A stretch of DNA of 64,000 nucleotides from Gammaproteobacteria bacterium RIFCSPHIGHO2_12_FULL_63_22 (GCA_001801685.1 MGYJ01000040.1:1-64000); one strand, 5' to 3'; positions 27,766 through 37,383 are shown, counted from the stretch's first letter. Notes: generated from the letters alone by a model not told the origin. Made by a program: numbers and translations.

Positions 27766-28554
27766 ATGGACGAAATCAAACTGACGGTCGAACGACGTGG
27801 CCATGTGTTGTTGATGGGTTTCAACCGCCCGCAAAAGCGCAACGCCTTCGACGTGGATACCTACAAGGCGCTCGCCGCCGCCTATGGCGAACTCGATCGC
27901 GATCCCGAACTTCGCTGCGGCGTCGTGTTCGGACACGGCGAACACTTCACCGCCGGCCTGGACTTGCCGCAATGGGCGCCCGTGCTGGCAGAAGGCAAGC
28001 CGGTGCCGATTTCCGAGGGCAGCCTGGATCCGTTCGGGCTGGACGAGTCGCGTCGCTGCCGCAAGCCCGTCGTGGTGGCCGCCCAAGGCGTCAGCTTCAC
28101 CGTCGCCGTGGAACTGATGCTGGCGTCCGACATTCGCATCGCCGCCACCGATGCGCGTTTCGCCCAACTCGAGGTGCTGCGTGGATTCTTCCCCTGCGGC
28201 GGGGCGACCGTACGGCTGATGGACGAGATCGGCTGGGGCAATGCGCAACGCTACCTGTTGACCGGCGACGAGTTCAGCGGAACGGACGCGTACCGGATGG
28301 GCTTCGTGCAGCATCTGGTCGAGCCCGGCCGGCAATTGCAGGTCGCATTGGAAATCGCGGAAAAAATCGCGGCTGCCGCGCCCCTGGGCGTGCAGGCTTC
28401 GCTGGCCTCGTCCCGCCTGGCCCGCCGCGAGGGCCCGCGCGCCGCGCTGGAGGCGCTGATGCCGTCGCTGCCGGCCATGATGGACACCGAAGACATGCGC
28501 GAGGCTGTGCTGGCCTTCACACAACGCCGCCAGGCCGTGTTCACCGGACGATGA
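27766..28554 (+). CDS. Enoyl-CoA hydratase/isomerase (crotonase family)
   Basis: A 262-residue crotonase. VLLMGFNRPQKRNAFDVDTYKAL at the start, oxyanion-hole segment GHGEHFTAGLDLPQW at ~58, then VVVAAQGVSFTVAVELMLASDIRIAATDARFAQLEVLRGFFPCGG. The second oxyanion region normally reads GxxxGGG; here it is VSFTVAVELML, a variation also seen in other non-canonical crotonases. Glu in AVELML and in QLEVLRG are candidates for catalysis. The reaction on the dehydrogenase product (hydration or isomerisation) is inferred from position. Confidence 0.9.
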   Translation: MDEIKLTVERRGHVLLMGFNRPQKRNAFDVDTYKALAAAYGELDRDPELRCGVVFGHGEHFTAGLDLPQWAPVLAEGKPVPISEGSLDPFGLDESRRCRKPVVVAAQGVSFTVAVELMLASDIRIAATDARFAQLEVLRGFFPCGGATVRLMDEIGWGNAQRYLLTGDEFSGTDAYRMGFVQHLVEPGRQLQVALEIAEKIAAAAPLGVQASLASSRLARREGPRAALEALMPSLPAMMDTEDMREAVLAFTQRRQAVFTGR

Positions 28555-28575
28555 AACAGCGTATTGTCCGGACGG

Positions 28576-29979
28576 ATGGGTAAATCGCTGACACCACTCA
28601 CCGGTCTGGACGCCGCCTTCCTTTACCTGGAATCGGCCGGCACGCCCATGCACGTGGGCAGCGTGATGTTGATCGAGTTGCCGAACAAGCGCGGCTTCGA
28701 TTTCCACGCGGCGCTGCTCGCGCATATCGCGGAACGGCTGCCACGCGCACCCGCGCTTCGACGCATCCTGCACGAGGCGCCGCTGGACCTCGGCCATCCG
28801 ATGTGGGCCAACGCGCAGGACATCGACCTGCGCAAGCACATTCGCAAACGCAAGCTGGCCGGCGCCGGCGGCCACGACAAATTGATGGCGCTGGTCGGCA
28901 AGCTGCATTCCGAACCTTTGTCGCGCGAATTGCCGATGTGGCAGTTCGTGGTGATAGAAAACGTTGAACCCGGCATCGTTGCGCTGTATTCCAAAGTGCA
29001 TCACGCGCTACTGGATGGCCAGGGCGGCATCGCGCTCGCGCAGGCCATCCTCGACGTTGCACCCGTTGCGCCGAAGCGCGCATCGAAGAAGTCCGCCACG
29101 GAGCCTGCCGCGGCGCTCAGTCGCAGCGACCTGGCGCGCACCGCGACGCGGTCCACGGTCAACCAGTTCGCCAAATTGCTTCGTGCGCTTCCCGCTACGC
29201 TGAAATTGGCCGGCAGCGTCGGCCAAGCCGCCAGCATGATCGGCAACCTGCGCGAGAACATCCTGCTGGCGCCGCGAACCGTGTTCAATCGAAAGATCGG
29301 CCCCGGCCGCAGCTTCGGCGCGGTGTCGTTGCCGCTGGACGAAGTGAAGCGCGTTGCGCGCGGCTTCGGCGTCAGCCTGAATGACGTTGTGATGGCGATC
29401 TGTTCCGGCGCGCTGCGCGATCTGTTGCTGGCGGTGGATGGGTTGCCGAAAAAATCGCTGGTGGCGGCGATGCCGGTGTCGCTTCGCGAGTCAGGCAACA
29501 CCGACGTCAATAACCAGGTTTCCATGGTGCAGTGTTCGCTGGCGACCGACGTGGCCGATCCGGTCGAACGCCTGAAGGCGATCCACGATTCCACGGCGCA
29601 GATCAAACGCCGCATTGCAGCGTTCAAGAACCTGATACCCACCGATTTCCCCGGCCTGGCCGCGCCGATCTGGGCCGCGGGCCTGTCGCGGCTGTGGGCC
29701 AGCGGAAGCATCGCCGAACGCCTGCCCGCGCTGGCCAACGTGGCGATCTCCAACGTGCCCGGCCCACCGGTACCGCTGTATCTGGCGGGCGCCAAGTTGA
29801 GCCACTACTATCCGGTATCCATCGTGACCCATGGGCTGGCGTTCAACATCACCGTGCAAAGCTACGCAGGCAGCCTGGAATTCGGACTCACGGCCTGCAA
29901 GGACGTGGTGGCGCGTCCGGACATCGTCGCCCGCGCCATGGCCGCCGCCCTCAAGGAATTGTCCGACCGCCTTCCATGA
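28576..29979 (+). CDS. Wax ester synthase/diacylglycerol acyltransferase (WS/DGAT)
   Basis: A 467-residue bifunctional acyltransferase, joining acyl-CoA to long-chain alcohol or diacylglycerol. It starts MGKSLTPLTGLDAAFLYLESAGTPMHVG and has the acyl-transfer motif VHHALLDGQGG (HHxxxDG) at ~141, FNRKIGPGRSF and VSLNDVVMAICSGALRDLL at ~270, PVSLRESGNTDVNNQVS, and a C-terminal ISNVPGPPVPLYLAGAK (NVPGP motif), all as in the family. Length is typical. The gene begins 21 bases after the crotonase stop and its TGA overlaps the next ATG. It suggests neutral lipid synthesis. Confidence 0.95.
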   Translation: MGKSLTPLTGLDAAFLYLESAGTPMHVGSVMLIELPNKRGFDFHAALLAHIAERLPRAPALRRILHEAPLDLGHPMWANAQDIDLRKHIRKRKLAGAGGHDKLMALVGKLHSEPLSRELPMWQFVVIENVEPGIVALYSKVHHALLDGQGGIALAQAILDVAPVAPKRASKKSATEPAAALSRSDLARTATRSTVNQFAKLLRALPATLKLAGSVGQAASMIGNLRENILLAPRTVFNRKIGPGRSFGAVSLPLDEVKRVARGFGVSLNDVVMAICSGALRDLLLAVDGLPKKSLVAAMPVSLRESGNTDVNNQVSMVQCSLATDVADPVERLKAIHDSTAQIKRRIAAFKNLIPTDFPGLAAPIWAAGLSRLWASGSIAERLPALANVAISNVPGPPVPLYLAGAKLSHYYPVSIVTHGLAFNITVQSYAGSLEFGLTACKDVVARPDIVARAMAAALKELSDRLP

Positions 29980-30797
29980 AGCCATCCACTTCCCCCTCTC
30001 GACGTCCCGGCATGCATGAACCCCTGAAGTCTCCTTCGGCCCTCCTGATGGCAATGGAAGGTCGCGCCATGTTCGAGTGGGCATCGTACGCACTGACCTG
30101 GCCCTGGCTGCGTTCCGCGCCGCGCGGCGACGGTCATCCCATCATCGTTTTGCCGGGCCTGTGCGCAGGCGACACGACCACGATTCCGTTGCGCCGTTTT
30201 CTGAGCCACCTCGGTTACGAGCCCTATCCGTGGCAGCAGGGCCTGAATTTCGGTCCGCGCGACCATGTCATCAAGGGCATGGTGGACCAGGTGCGCGCCG
30301 TGCAGAAAAAGCACAAGCAGAAAGTCAGCATCATCGGATGGTCGCTGGGCGGCGCGATGGCCAATGCGCTGGCACTGCGCATGCCCGAACGCGTGCGCCA
30401 GGTGATCACCCTGGGCTCGCCGCTGACCGGCCATCCGAAAGGCACCAATGCATGGCGCGTGTTCGAAATGGTCAGCGGTTTCCGCAGCGACGACAAACGC
30501 CTGATGGAACTGGTGAACGGCGAACCGAGCGTGCCCACCACCTCGATAATGAGCAAGACCGATGGCGTGGTGAACTGGCGCATGAGCCTGGCCGAGGTAT
30601 CGCACATCTCGGAAAACATCGAGGTCAGCGCAACGCACTTGGGCATGGGCGCGAATCCGGCCGTCCTGTGGGTGATCGCGGATCGACTCGCGCAGCTTGA
30701 GGGGCAGTGGAAGCCGTTCCAACGCTCAGCTCTGTGGCACTCATTGATCTATCGCGACCCGCACCGTTTCCGGCTCGCCAACTTGTTGGCGCCCTGA
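29976..30797 (+). CDS. Alpha/beta hydrolase (lipase-like)
   Basis: A 273-residue hydrolase with a nucleophile elbow IIGWSLGGAMANALAL at ~121, a first-strand segment HPIIVLPGLCAGDTTTIPLRRFL at ~50, and a His in VSATHLGMGANPAVLWVIADRL near ~225. The Asp is likely in the SKTDGVVNW segment. The ATG at 29976 overlaps the WS/DGAT stop (ATGA); 30012 is another possible start. Similar proteins often accompany WS/DGAT genes and may act on neutral lipids, which is inference here. Confidence 0.82.
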   Translation: MKPSTSPSRRPGMHEPLKSPSALLMAMEGRAMFEWASYALTWPWLRSAPRGDGHPIIVLPGLCAGDTTTIPLRRFLSHLGYEPYPWQQGLNFGPRDHVIKGMVDQVRAVQKKHKQKVSIIGWSLGGAMANALALRMPERVRQVITLGSPLTGHPKGTNAWRVFEMVSGFRSDDKRLMELVNGEPSVPTTSIMSKTDGVVNWRMSLAEVSHISENIEVSATHLGMGANPAVLWVIADRLAQLEGQWKPFQRSALWHSLIYRDPHRFRLANLLAP

Positions 30798-31375
30798 TTT
30801 TTTGAGAGCGTCCGGTGGTGATGGTGCGGCGGTTGCCGCGCATCATTTTGAGTCGCCACACGGGATCGGCTTGGTCAAAATGATACCCGGCACCCGCCCT
30901 CCCTCACCTGTGACCAACTAGGCCTCAGTGCAACACCCTGCCGTGGCGTAGCCAACGCAGGTCGCCCGGCGCCGCCAGTCGCACTTCGTGCTTGGTGGGG
31001 ACTGCCTGGCGATCCTGCGTTTTCTCACCAGTTTGCGTGGGCGTCGCTACGCTTGCCGGAAGTTGCGAAGGTGATTGAGATTTCAGCGAGATTCGCGACC
31101 GCCGCTACCGACATTGGTGCGACCGCTACTGCTTCTGCTCTTCCCATGGTGGCGACAGAACGCAGGATCGCCGGGCGGCCCCACCGAGCAAGCCTGCGAA
31201 TGGGGCGCCGGGCGACCTGCGTTGGCGGCGGTATCGCAGGGTGTTGCCGTGAAGACACAGACCGCGCAGGAAGTTGCGGGCGAGCGCCGGATTTCATTTT
31301 GACCAAGCCGATCCCGTGTGGCGACTCAAAATGAAAGCCGGCGATCGCCAGTGGCGATAACAGGCTTCTAAAAGA
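30798..31375. other. Intergenic region with no gene, filled by a long inverted repeat
   Basis: No protein, tRNA or clear small-RNA gene is visible between the hydrolase and putA stops, which converge here. A TTTTTT run follows the hydrolase stop (30799-30804) but has no stem in front. Most of the stretch (30845-31332) is taken by the two arms of an imperfect inverted repeat described below. Short open frames in it follow the repeat and lack coding character. Confidence 0.75.
30845..31332. repeat. Long imperfect inverted repeat (two ~185-base arms)
   Basis: The left arm (30845-31029) and right arm (31148-31332) are reverse complements in blocks. The outermost 37 bases (30845-30881 and 31296-31332) match exactly and begin ATTTTGAGTCGCC and end GGTCAAAAT. 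A 12-base block (30930-30941 / 31236-31247) and a 23-base block (30951-30973 / 31204-31226) also match exactly and keep register. A 14-base block (31008-31021 / 31159-31172) matches after a 3-base indel. Between blocks the arms have diverged but keep equal lengths (46 bases each between the first and second block). About 118 bases lie between the arms. Each 37-mer is itself bounded by ATTTTGA/TCAAAAT. Confidence 0.88.
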
Positions 31376-34300
31376 TTATTCAGCGAGTGTCAGCAACGAT
31401 GCATTACCACCCGCCGCCGTGGTGTTGATCGTCAGCGTGCGCTCGCTGGCGAATTTCAGCAGGTAGTGCGGTCCGCCGGCCTTCGGACCCGTGCCGGAGA
31501 GGCCTTCACCGCCAAACGGTTGCACGCCGACGACTGCGCCGATCTGGTTGCGATTTACGTAGCAGTTGCCGACGCGCACGCTGCGTACGATGTGTTGCAC
31601 CGTCGCGTCGATGCGCGAGTGGATGCCAAGCGTCAGGCCATAGCCGGTGGCGTTGATCTGGTCGAGCACCTTGTCAAGGTCGCGGGCTTCGTAGCGGATG
31701 ACGTGCAGGACGGGACCGAATACTTCCTGGGTGAGCTGCGACAGCGACTGCAATTCGTAGGCGCGCGGGGCGAAGAAGCTGCCGTGGCTGCAGGACTCGG
31801 GCAACTTCACTGCCTTGATCAGCCTGGCTTCCTTGTCCATCCGGGCTGCATGGGCGACCAGTATGCCTAGCGCGTCTTCATCGATCACCGGGCCGACGTC
31901 GGTGGACAGCAGCGCCGGGTCGCCGACCACGATCTCGTCCATGGCGCCGGACAGCATGTTGATGACCTTGTCGGCGATGTCGCTCTGCACGAACAGGATG
32001 CGCGCGGCCGAGCAACGCTGGCCGGCGGAATCGAATGCCGCGGTCATGGCGTCCTTTACCAGTTGCTCCGGCAATGCCGACGAATCGGCGATCAGCGCAT
32101 TCTGGCCGCCGGTTTCGGCGATCAGCGTGGCCAGCGGTGCGCGACGCGCGGCCAACGCGCGGTTGATGGCCCAGGCGGTGTCGGTGGAGCCGGTGAACAC
32201 CACGCCGGTAACGCGCGGGTCGCGGGTCAGCGCGGCGCCGACGGTGGCGCCGTCGCCAGGAAGGAACTGCAGTACGTCTTCCGGAACGCCGGCTTCGTGC
32301 AACAGCTTCACCGCGAAGAACGCGGTCAGGCTGGTTTGTTCGGCCGGCTTGGCGATGACGCTGTTGCCGGCCGCCAATGCCGCGGCGACCTGGCCCATGA
32401 AGATGGCCAGCGGGAAATTCCACGGGCTGATGCAGACGAAGACGCCGCGACCATGCAACTGCAATTCGTTCGATTCGCCAGTCGGCCCCGGCAGCTTTTC
32501 CGCGCTGCCGAACAACTTGCGCGACTGCTGCGAATAGTAGCGACAGAAATCCACCGCTTCGCGCACTTCCGCAACCGACGCCGACAACGACTTGCCGGCT
32601 TCCTTCACGCACAGCGCGATCAGTTCCGGCATGCGCTCTTCCATCAGGTCGGCGGCATATTCCAGGATCTTGGCGCGCGATGCCGCAGGCAATTTGTCCC
32701 AGCCGGCGTAGGCGGATTGCGCATTCTTCAGCGCTTGCTCGACCTGCGACGGTTCGGTCGCCTGCCAGCGTCCGATCGCTTCGCGGCGATCAGCGGGATT
32801 GGTCACGGCGATGGTGGCGCCCTGGTTCTCGCTGCCGGGAATCAATGGCATGGCGTGCCAGGGCTTGATGGACGCGTTGACCTTGTCGGCGAGCACGCCC
32901 AGTTCCTGGTCATTGGCTAGATTGACGCCCATGGAATTCTTCCTGTCGGCAAAGATGGCAAGCGGTTGCGGGATGTGCGGATGCGGTTTGGTCGGGTAGG
33001 CAGCGACCGCTGCAACGGGGTCAGCCACCAATTCGGCCGGCGGCAGCGTTTCATCCGTGATTCGATTGACGAAACTGCTGTTGGCGCCGTTCTCGAGCAG
33101 GCGTCGCACCAGATAGGGCAACAGGTCTTCGTGCGAACCGACGGGGGCATAGACGCGGCAAGGCACGCCCAGGTGTTGCTGGCCAATGGTTTCGGCATAC
33201 AGGTGGTCGCCCATGCCATGCAGGCGCTGGAATTCGAAATCGCGGCCCTGCGCCATCTGGTGCACAGCCGCAATCGTCTGCGCGTTGTGCGTGGCAAACA
33301 TGGGATAGAGGGCATCACCCGCCTCGAGCATCTTCCTGGCGCAGGCCAGGTAGCTGACATCGGTGTTGGCCTTGCGGGTGAACACCGGATAGCCCGCCAG
33401 GCCGTCCACCTGCGCCTTCTTGATCTCGGAATCCCAGTAGGCGCCCTTCACCAGGCGCACCGGCATCCGACGGCCGGTGCTGCGCGCCAGGTCGATCAGG
33501 AAATCGAGCACGAACGGCGCGCGCTTCTGGTAGGCCTGCACGGCAAGGCCGTAGCCCTGCCAGCCATCGAGCGATGGGTCGGAGTACGCGGCGGCGATGA
33601 CATCGAGCGACAACTCGAGACGCTCGGATTCTTCGGCGTCGATGGTGAAGCCGATGCCCTGGGCCTTCGCCAACTGCGCCAGCGACACGATGTTCGGCAC
33701 CAGTTCGTCCAGCACGCGGGCGCGCTTGGCGAATTCATAGCGCGGATGCAGCGCCGACAGCTTCACCGAAATGGACGGTGCGGCGAAGACGTCGGGATAC
33801 GGGCCGCCCGAACCGATGGCCAGGATGGCGTTGCGATAGGCCTCCAGATAGCGCGCGGCGTCGGCGGCCGTGAAGGCGCCCTCGCCCAGCATGTCGAAGG
33901 AATAGCGGTACGACGCGTTATCGCCCTTGCGCGAGCGCTCCAGAGCTTCCTGGATGGTGCGGCCCATCACGAACTGGTGGCCCATGATGCGCATCGCCTG
34001 GCGCACGGCCAGGCGGATCGCGGGTTCGCCCATGCGCCCGACCAGGCGACGGAAGGCGCCGGCGGTGTCGCGCTGGGTTTCACCAGCCAGGCTGACGATG
34101 CGCCCGGTCAGCATCAGGCCCCAGGTGGACGCGTTCACCAGCACCGAGCTCGAGCGACCCACATGCGCGTCCCAGTCGGCATCGCCGAGCTTGTCGCGGA
34201 TCAGCTTGTTGGCGGTGTCCTGGTCGGGAATGCGCAACAAGGCCTCGGCCACGCACATCAGCAACACGCCCTCTTCGGAGCTGAGATCGTATTCGCGCAT

Positions 34301-34519
34301 GAAGGCTTCGACCATCGCTGGATCGGCGGCGCGCACGCGGGTGCGTTGCACCAGGGCGACTGCGGTGGCCTGTACGAGCGCCTGTTCGGACGCCGGTAGC
34401 CGCGCCTGGTCCAGCAATTCTTCCAGGTGCTCGGTTTCGTCGCGCAGGTAGGCGGCGGTGATGCGGCGGCGGAGCGGCGGCATCGCCGTGGGCAGTTCTG
34501 GGCTGATGATGGGGGTCAC
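31376..34519 (-). CDS. putA: Bifunctional proline dehydrogenase / glutamate semialdehyde dehydrogenase
   Basis: Converts proline to glutamate in two steps. From the GTG at 34519 it has 1047 residues and starts VTPIISPELPTAMPPLRRRI, which aligns with PutA of this length class. The proline dehydrogenase barrel includes APSISVKLSALHPRYE, FTIDAEESERLELSL, PVRLVKGAYWDSEIKKAQ and FATHNAQTIAAVH (FAD and substrate sites). The aldehyde dehydrogenase half has ISPWNFPLAIFMGQVAAALAAGN, GSTDTAWAIN, LIAETGGQNALI (Glu, ~800) and FDSAGQRCSAARIL (catalytic Cys, ~834). There is no N-terminal ribbon-helix-helix domain, so it should not repress its own gene as E. coli PutA does. An ATG at 34483 is an alternative start. 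Confidence 0.97.
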   Translation of the reverse strand: MTPIISPELPTAMPPLRRRITAAYLRDETEHLEELLDQARLPASEQALVQATAVALVQRTRVRAADPAMVEAFMREYDLSSEEGVLLMCVAEALLRIPDQDTANKLIRDKLGDADWDAHVGRSSSVLVNASTWGLMLTGRIVSLAGETQRDTAGAFRRLVGRMGEPAIRLAVRQAMRIMGHQFVMGRTIQEALERSRKGDNASYRYSFDMLGEGAFTAADAARYLEAYRNAILAIGSGGPYPDVFAAPSISVKLSALHPRYEFAKRARVLDELVPNIVSLAQLAKAQGIGFTIDAEESERLELSLDVIAAAYSDPSLDGWQGYGLAVQAYQKRAPFVLDFLIDLARSTGRRMPVRLVKGAYWDSEIKKAQVDGLAGYPVFTRKANTDVSYLACARKMLEAGDALYPMFATHNAQTIAAVHQMAQGRDFEFQRLHGMGDHLYAETIGQQHLGVPCRVYAPVGSHEDLLPYLVRRLLENGANSSFVNRITDETLPPAELVADPVAAVAAYPTKPHPHIPQPLAIFADRKNSMGVNLANDQELGVLADKVNASIKPWHAMPLIPGSENQGATIAVTNPADRREAIGRWQATEPSQVEQALKNAQSAYAGWDKLPAASRAKILEYAADLMEERMPELIALCVKEAGKSLSASVAEVREAVDFCRYYSQQSRKLFGSAEKLPGPTGESNELQLHGRGVFVCISPWNFPLAIFMGQVAAALAAGNSVIAKPAEQTSLTAFFAVKLLHEAGVPEDVLQFLPGDGATVGAALTRDPRVTGVVFTGSTDTAWAINRALAARRAPLATLIAETGGQNALIADSSALPEQLVKDAMTAAFDSAGQRCSAARILFVQSDIADKVINMLSGAMDEIVVGDPALLSTDVGPVIDEDALGILVAHAARMDKEARLIKAVKLPESCSHGSFFAPRAYELQSLSQLTQEVFGPVLHVIRYEARDLDKVLDQINATGYGLTLGIHSRIDATVQHIVRSVRVGNCYVNRNQIGAVVGVQPFGGEGLSGTGPKAGGPHYLLKFASERTLTINTTAAGGNASLLTLAE

Positions 34520-34559
34520 GGGGGTCCCGGCGGCGGCCAAGTGGCGCTGGCAAAGCGCA

Positions 34560-34588
34560 ATTCTAGTCTTCGGGGCTCGGGCGGGCAA
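34560..34588 (-). promoter_or_regulatory. Sigma-70-type promoter of putA
   Basis: On the minus strand TTGCCC (34588-34583) and TAGAAT (34565-34560) are separated by 17 bases and lie 40 bases before the putA GTG. Transcription would start near 34553, leaving a leader of ~34 bases. Confidence 0.55.
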
Positions 34589-34840
34589 AGAAATCCAGTC
34601 GCCAAAAGGGCCGCGCCCGCGAGGATTCCTTCACGAGCGGGGCGGTACGCTGTGCGCATTGGCTTGCCGCCGTGCCGGGTGGGAGCGTAAAATTCGCACG
34701 TTTTGCGGCCTTGTCCTGCCTGCGTCGCGCGTTTCCGCGACGCGCGCCCGGCGCGCGGCAGCTTCGACCCCATTGAAACAATTCATGGCGACGGCCGACA
34801 GGCCGCTGCCCAGCACAGATCACAGTTCGAGGTAGGTCCG
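34589..34840. other. Divergent intergenic region putA-coxB
   Basis: Together with the putA leader this makes 321 bases without a gene (34520-34840). It holds the putA promoter at its left end and a candidate coxB promoter at 34664-34693. The leader of coxB would be ~140 bases long and contains no recognisable riboswitch or open frame that I can support. Confidence 0.5.
34664..34693 (+). promoter_or_regulatory. Candidate promoter of the cox operon
   Basis: TTGCCG (34664-34669) and TAAAAT (34688-34693) with an 18-base spacer stand about 150 bases before the coxB ATG, on the right strand for the oxidase genes. Confidence 0.45.
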
Positions 34841-35713
34841 ATGAATGCAGTGATGAAAGCCCCGCGCCTGGTCCGCTACGCCGCTGGCGTGCTGGCCCTG
34901 GCCAGTTCCAACGCCTGGGCCACCCATGTAACCGAGCCGGCGCGCTGGCAGCTGAACCTGACGCCCGGCGTCACTGTCACCTCCCAGAACGCCTACCACG
35001 CGCACATGATCATGCTGTGGATCTGCGTGGTGATCGGCATCATCGTGTTCGGGGCCATGGCCTACGCGATGTTCAAGTTCCGCAAGTCGAAGGGCGCGGT
35101 GCCGGACACCAATTTCACCCACAGCACGGTGCTCGAAGCCATCTGGACGGTCGTCCCGATCCTGATCCTGATCGGCTCGGCCATCCCCGCCACCCGCATG
35201 GTCGTGTCCCAGTACAACGCCGACCACGATGCCAAGCCGGCCGAGATGACCATCAAGATCACCGGCTACCAGTGGATGTGGCGCTACCAGTACGTGGGCC
35301 AGGACGTCGACTTCATCAGCCGCCTGGACCGTGAATCCGACCGGATCCGCCAGGCAGGCTCGACTCCCGACGCCGCGGCCATCCCGCATTACCTGCGCGA
35401 CGTGGACCGGCCGCTGGTGCTGCCGGCCGATACGCGGGTCCGCTTCGTGGTTACCGCCGACGACGTGATCCACGCCTGGTGGGTTCCGGCCCTGGGCTGG
35501 AAGCAGGACGCGATTCCAGGCGTGATCAACGAAGCCTGGACCGAAGTCAGCGAACCCGGCACCTACCGCGGCGTCTGCGCGGAGTTGTGCGGCAAGGACC
35601 ACGGCTTCATGCCGATCGTGGTGAAGGTCCTGCCCAAGGCTGAGTACCAGACCTGGCTGGCCGGCCAGAAGGCTGCCAACGGCGAAACCGCCGCAGCCGT
35701 CGCCGTCCAGTAA
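34841..35713 (+). CDS. coxB: Cytochrome c oxidase subunit II
   Basis: Membrane subunit (290 residues) that takes electrons from cytochrome c through the CuA centre. GAGGTAGG precedes the ATG. There are a signal-like start ([11 protein letters not shown]), two membrane helices ([43 protein letters not shown]) and a periplasmic cupredoxin domain with [10 protein letters not shown] and the CuA ligands in [16 protein letters not shown] and [16 protein letters not shown]. No fused cytochrome c domain is present. First gene of the aa3-type oxidase cluster. Confidence 0.97.
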   Translation: MNAVMKAPRLVRYAAGVLALASSNAWATHVTEPARWQLNLTPGVTVTSQNAYHAHMIMLWICVVIGIIVFGAMAYAMFKFRKSKGAVPDTNFTHSTVLEAIWTVVPILILIGSAIPATRMVVSQYNADHDAKPAEMTIKITGYQWMWRYQYVGQDVDFISRLDRESDRIRQAGSTPDAAAIPHYLRDVDRPLVLPADTRVRFVVTADDVIHAWWVPALGWKQDAIPGVINEAWTEVSEPGTYRGVCAELCGKDHGFMPIVVKVLPKAEYQTWLAGQKAANGETAAAVAVQ

Positions 35714-35754
35714 TCCACCGAATTCGAATCGAAACATTCCCAGAGGCAAGCGAA

Positions 35755-37383
35755 ATGGCTAATTACAGCGCCGCCCATGATGCCCATGATCATGGACACC
35801 AGCAGAGCTTCTTCCAGCGGTGGTTCCACTCCACCAACCACAAGGACATCGGTACCCTGTACCTGGTGTTCTCGCTGGTGATGTTCTTCATCGGCGGCAC
35901 CATGGCCCTGGTCATCCGCGCCGAACTCTTCCAGCCCGGCTTGCAGTTCGTGGCCCCGGAGTTCTTCAACCAGATGACCACCACGCATGCACTGGTGATG
36001 ATCTTCGGTGCCGTCATGCCCGCCTTCGTCGGCCTCGCCAACTGGATGGTGCCGATGATGATCGGCGCGCCGGACATGGCGCTGCCACGCATGAACAACT
36101 GGTCCTTCTGGATCCTGCCGTTCGCCTTCACCCTGTTGCTGATGCCGCTGATGCTGCAGGCGTTCGGCATTGGTGGCGGCGGCCCGGCCGGCGGCTGGAC
36201 CCTGTATCCGCCGCTGTCGCTGCAAGGCGGCAACAACACCGCGTTCGCGATCTTCGCGATCCACCTGATGGGCATCAGCTCGATCATGGGCGCGATCAAC
36301 ATCATCGCCACCATCCTCAACATGCGCGCCCCGGGCGTGGACCTGCTGAAGATGCCGGTGTTCGTGTGGAGCTGGCTGATTACCGCGTTCCTGCTGATCG
36401 CCGTGATGCCGGTGCTTGCCGGCGCCGTGACGATGCTGCTGACCGACAAGTTCTTCGGTACCTCGTTCTTCAATGCCGCGGGCGGCGGCGACCCGGTGAT
36501 GTTCCAGCACATCTTCTGGTTCTTCGGCCATCCCGAGGTCTACATCATGATCCTGCCGGCCTTCGGCATCGTGTCGGAAATCATCCCGACCTTCGCCCGC
36601 AAGCCGCTGTTTGGTTACCAGGCCATGATCTACGCGGTCGCTTCGATCGCGTTCCTGAGCTTCATCGTCTGGGCGCACCACATGTTCACGGTCGGCATGC
36701 CGTTGGGCGGCGAGCTGTACTTCATGTACGCCACGATGCTGATCGCCATCCCGACCGGCGTGAAGGTATTCAACTGGGCCACCACCATGTGGCGCGGCTC
36801 CATGACGTTTGAAACCCCGATGCTGTTCGCGCTCGGCTTCGTCATCATGTTCACCATCGGCGGTTTCTCCGGCCTGATGCTGGCCATCGTGCCGGCTGAC
36901 TTCCAGTACCACGACACCTACTTCGTGGTTGCCCACTTCCACTACGTGCTGGTGACCGGCGCCGTGTTCGGCATCATGGCCGGCGTGTACTACTGGCTGC
37001 CGAAGTGGACCGGGCACATGTACAACGAGAAGCTTGGCCAGTGGCATTTCTGGCTCAGCACGATCTTCGTGAACCTGTTGTTCTTCCCGCAGCACTTCCT
37101 GGGCCTGGCCGGCATGCAGCGCCGCGTTCCGGACTACAACCCTGCCTTCGCCGATTTCAACATGTGGTCATCCATCGGTGGCTTCGGTTTCGGCATCTCG
37201 CAGCTGCTGTTCGCCTACATCGTCTGGAAAGCGGCCAAGGGTGGCGTCAAGGCCACCGACCGCGTCTGGGAAGGCGCCCGTGGCCTGGAGTGGACCCTGT
37301 CCTCGCCGCCGCCGCACCACAGCTTCACCACGCCGCCGGTCATCAAGGACGGCGACCTGGCCCACGGCGACGTCACCCACTGA
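35755..37383 (+). CDS. ctaD: Cytochrome c oxidase subunit I
   Basis: Catalytic heme-copper subunit, 542 residues, twelve membrane helices. Heme a ligand His is in [14 protein letters not shown] at ~81, CuB and the cross-linked Tyr in [17 protein letters not shown] at ~260, the His pair in [13 protein letters not shown] at ~308, and heme ligands in [18 protein letters not shown] at ~386. The GHPEVY form and PxxNxxF-type loops fit an A-type oxidase with both proton channels (for example NNWSFWILP). The N-terminus has an extra His/Asp-rich stretch ([12 protein letters not shown]). Confidence 0.98.
   Translation: MANYSAAHDAHDHGHQQSFFQRWFHSTNHKDIGTLYLVFSLVMFFIGGTMALVIRAELFQPGLQFVAPEFFNQMTTTHALVMIFGAVMPAFVGLANWMVPMMIGAPDMALPRMNNWSFWILPFAFTLLLMPLMLQAFGIGGGGPAGGWTLYPPLSLQGGNNTAFAIFAIHLMGISSIMGAINIIATILNMRAPGVDLLKMPVFVWSWLITAFLLIAVMPVLAGAVTMLLTDKFFGTSFFNAAGGGDPVMFQHIFWFFGHPEVYIMILPAFGIVSEIIPTFARKPLFGYQAMIYAVASIAFLSFIVWAHHMFTVGMPLGGELYFMYATMLIAIPTGVKVFNWATTMWRGSMTFETPMLFALGFVIMFTIGGFSGLMLAIVPADFQYHDTYFVVAHFHYVLVTGAVFGIMAGVYYWLPKWTGHMYNEKLGQWHFWLSTIFVNLLFFPQHFLGLAGMQRRVPDYNPAFADFNMWSSIGGFGFGISQLLFAYIVWKAAKGGVKATDRVWEGARGLEWTLSSPPPHHSFTTPPVIKDGDLAHGDVTH

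Noticed and set aside
30845-31332. CRISPR array
   Set aside because: There are two inverted arms, not several short direct repeats with regular spacers.
31025-31334. Short open frames inside the inverted repeat
   Set aside because: They follow the arm symmetry, have no ribosome binding site and no homology that I can see.
31376-34588. putA beginning at the TTG at 34588
   Set aside because: That codon is part of the -35 hexamer of the proposed promoter, and the added residues do not match PutA proteins.
35563-37095. His-rich minus-strand frame opposite ctaD
   Set aside because: Antisense of membrane-helix codons yields His/Glu/Asp-rich shadow proteins; ctaD is unequivocal.
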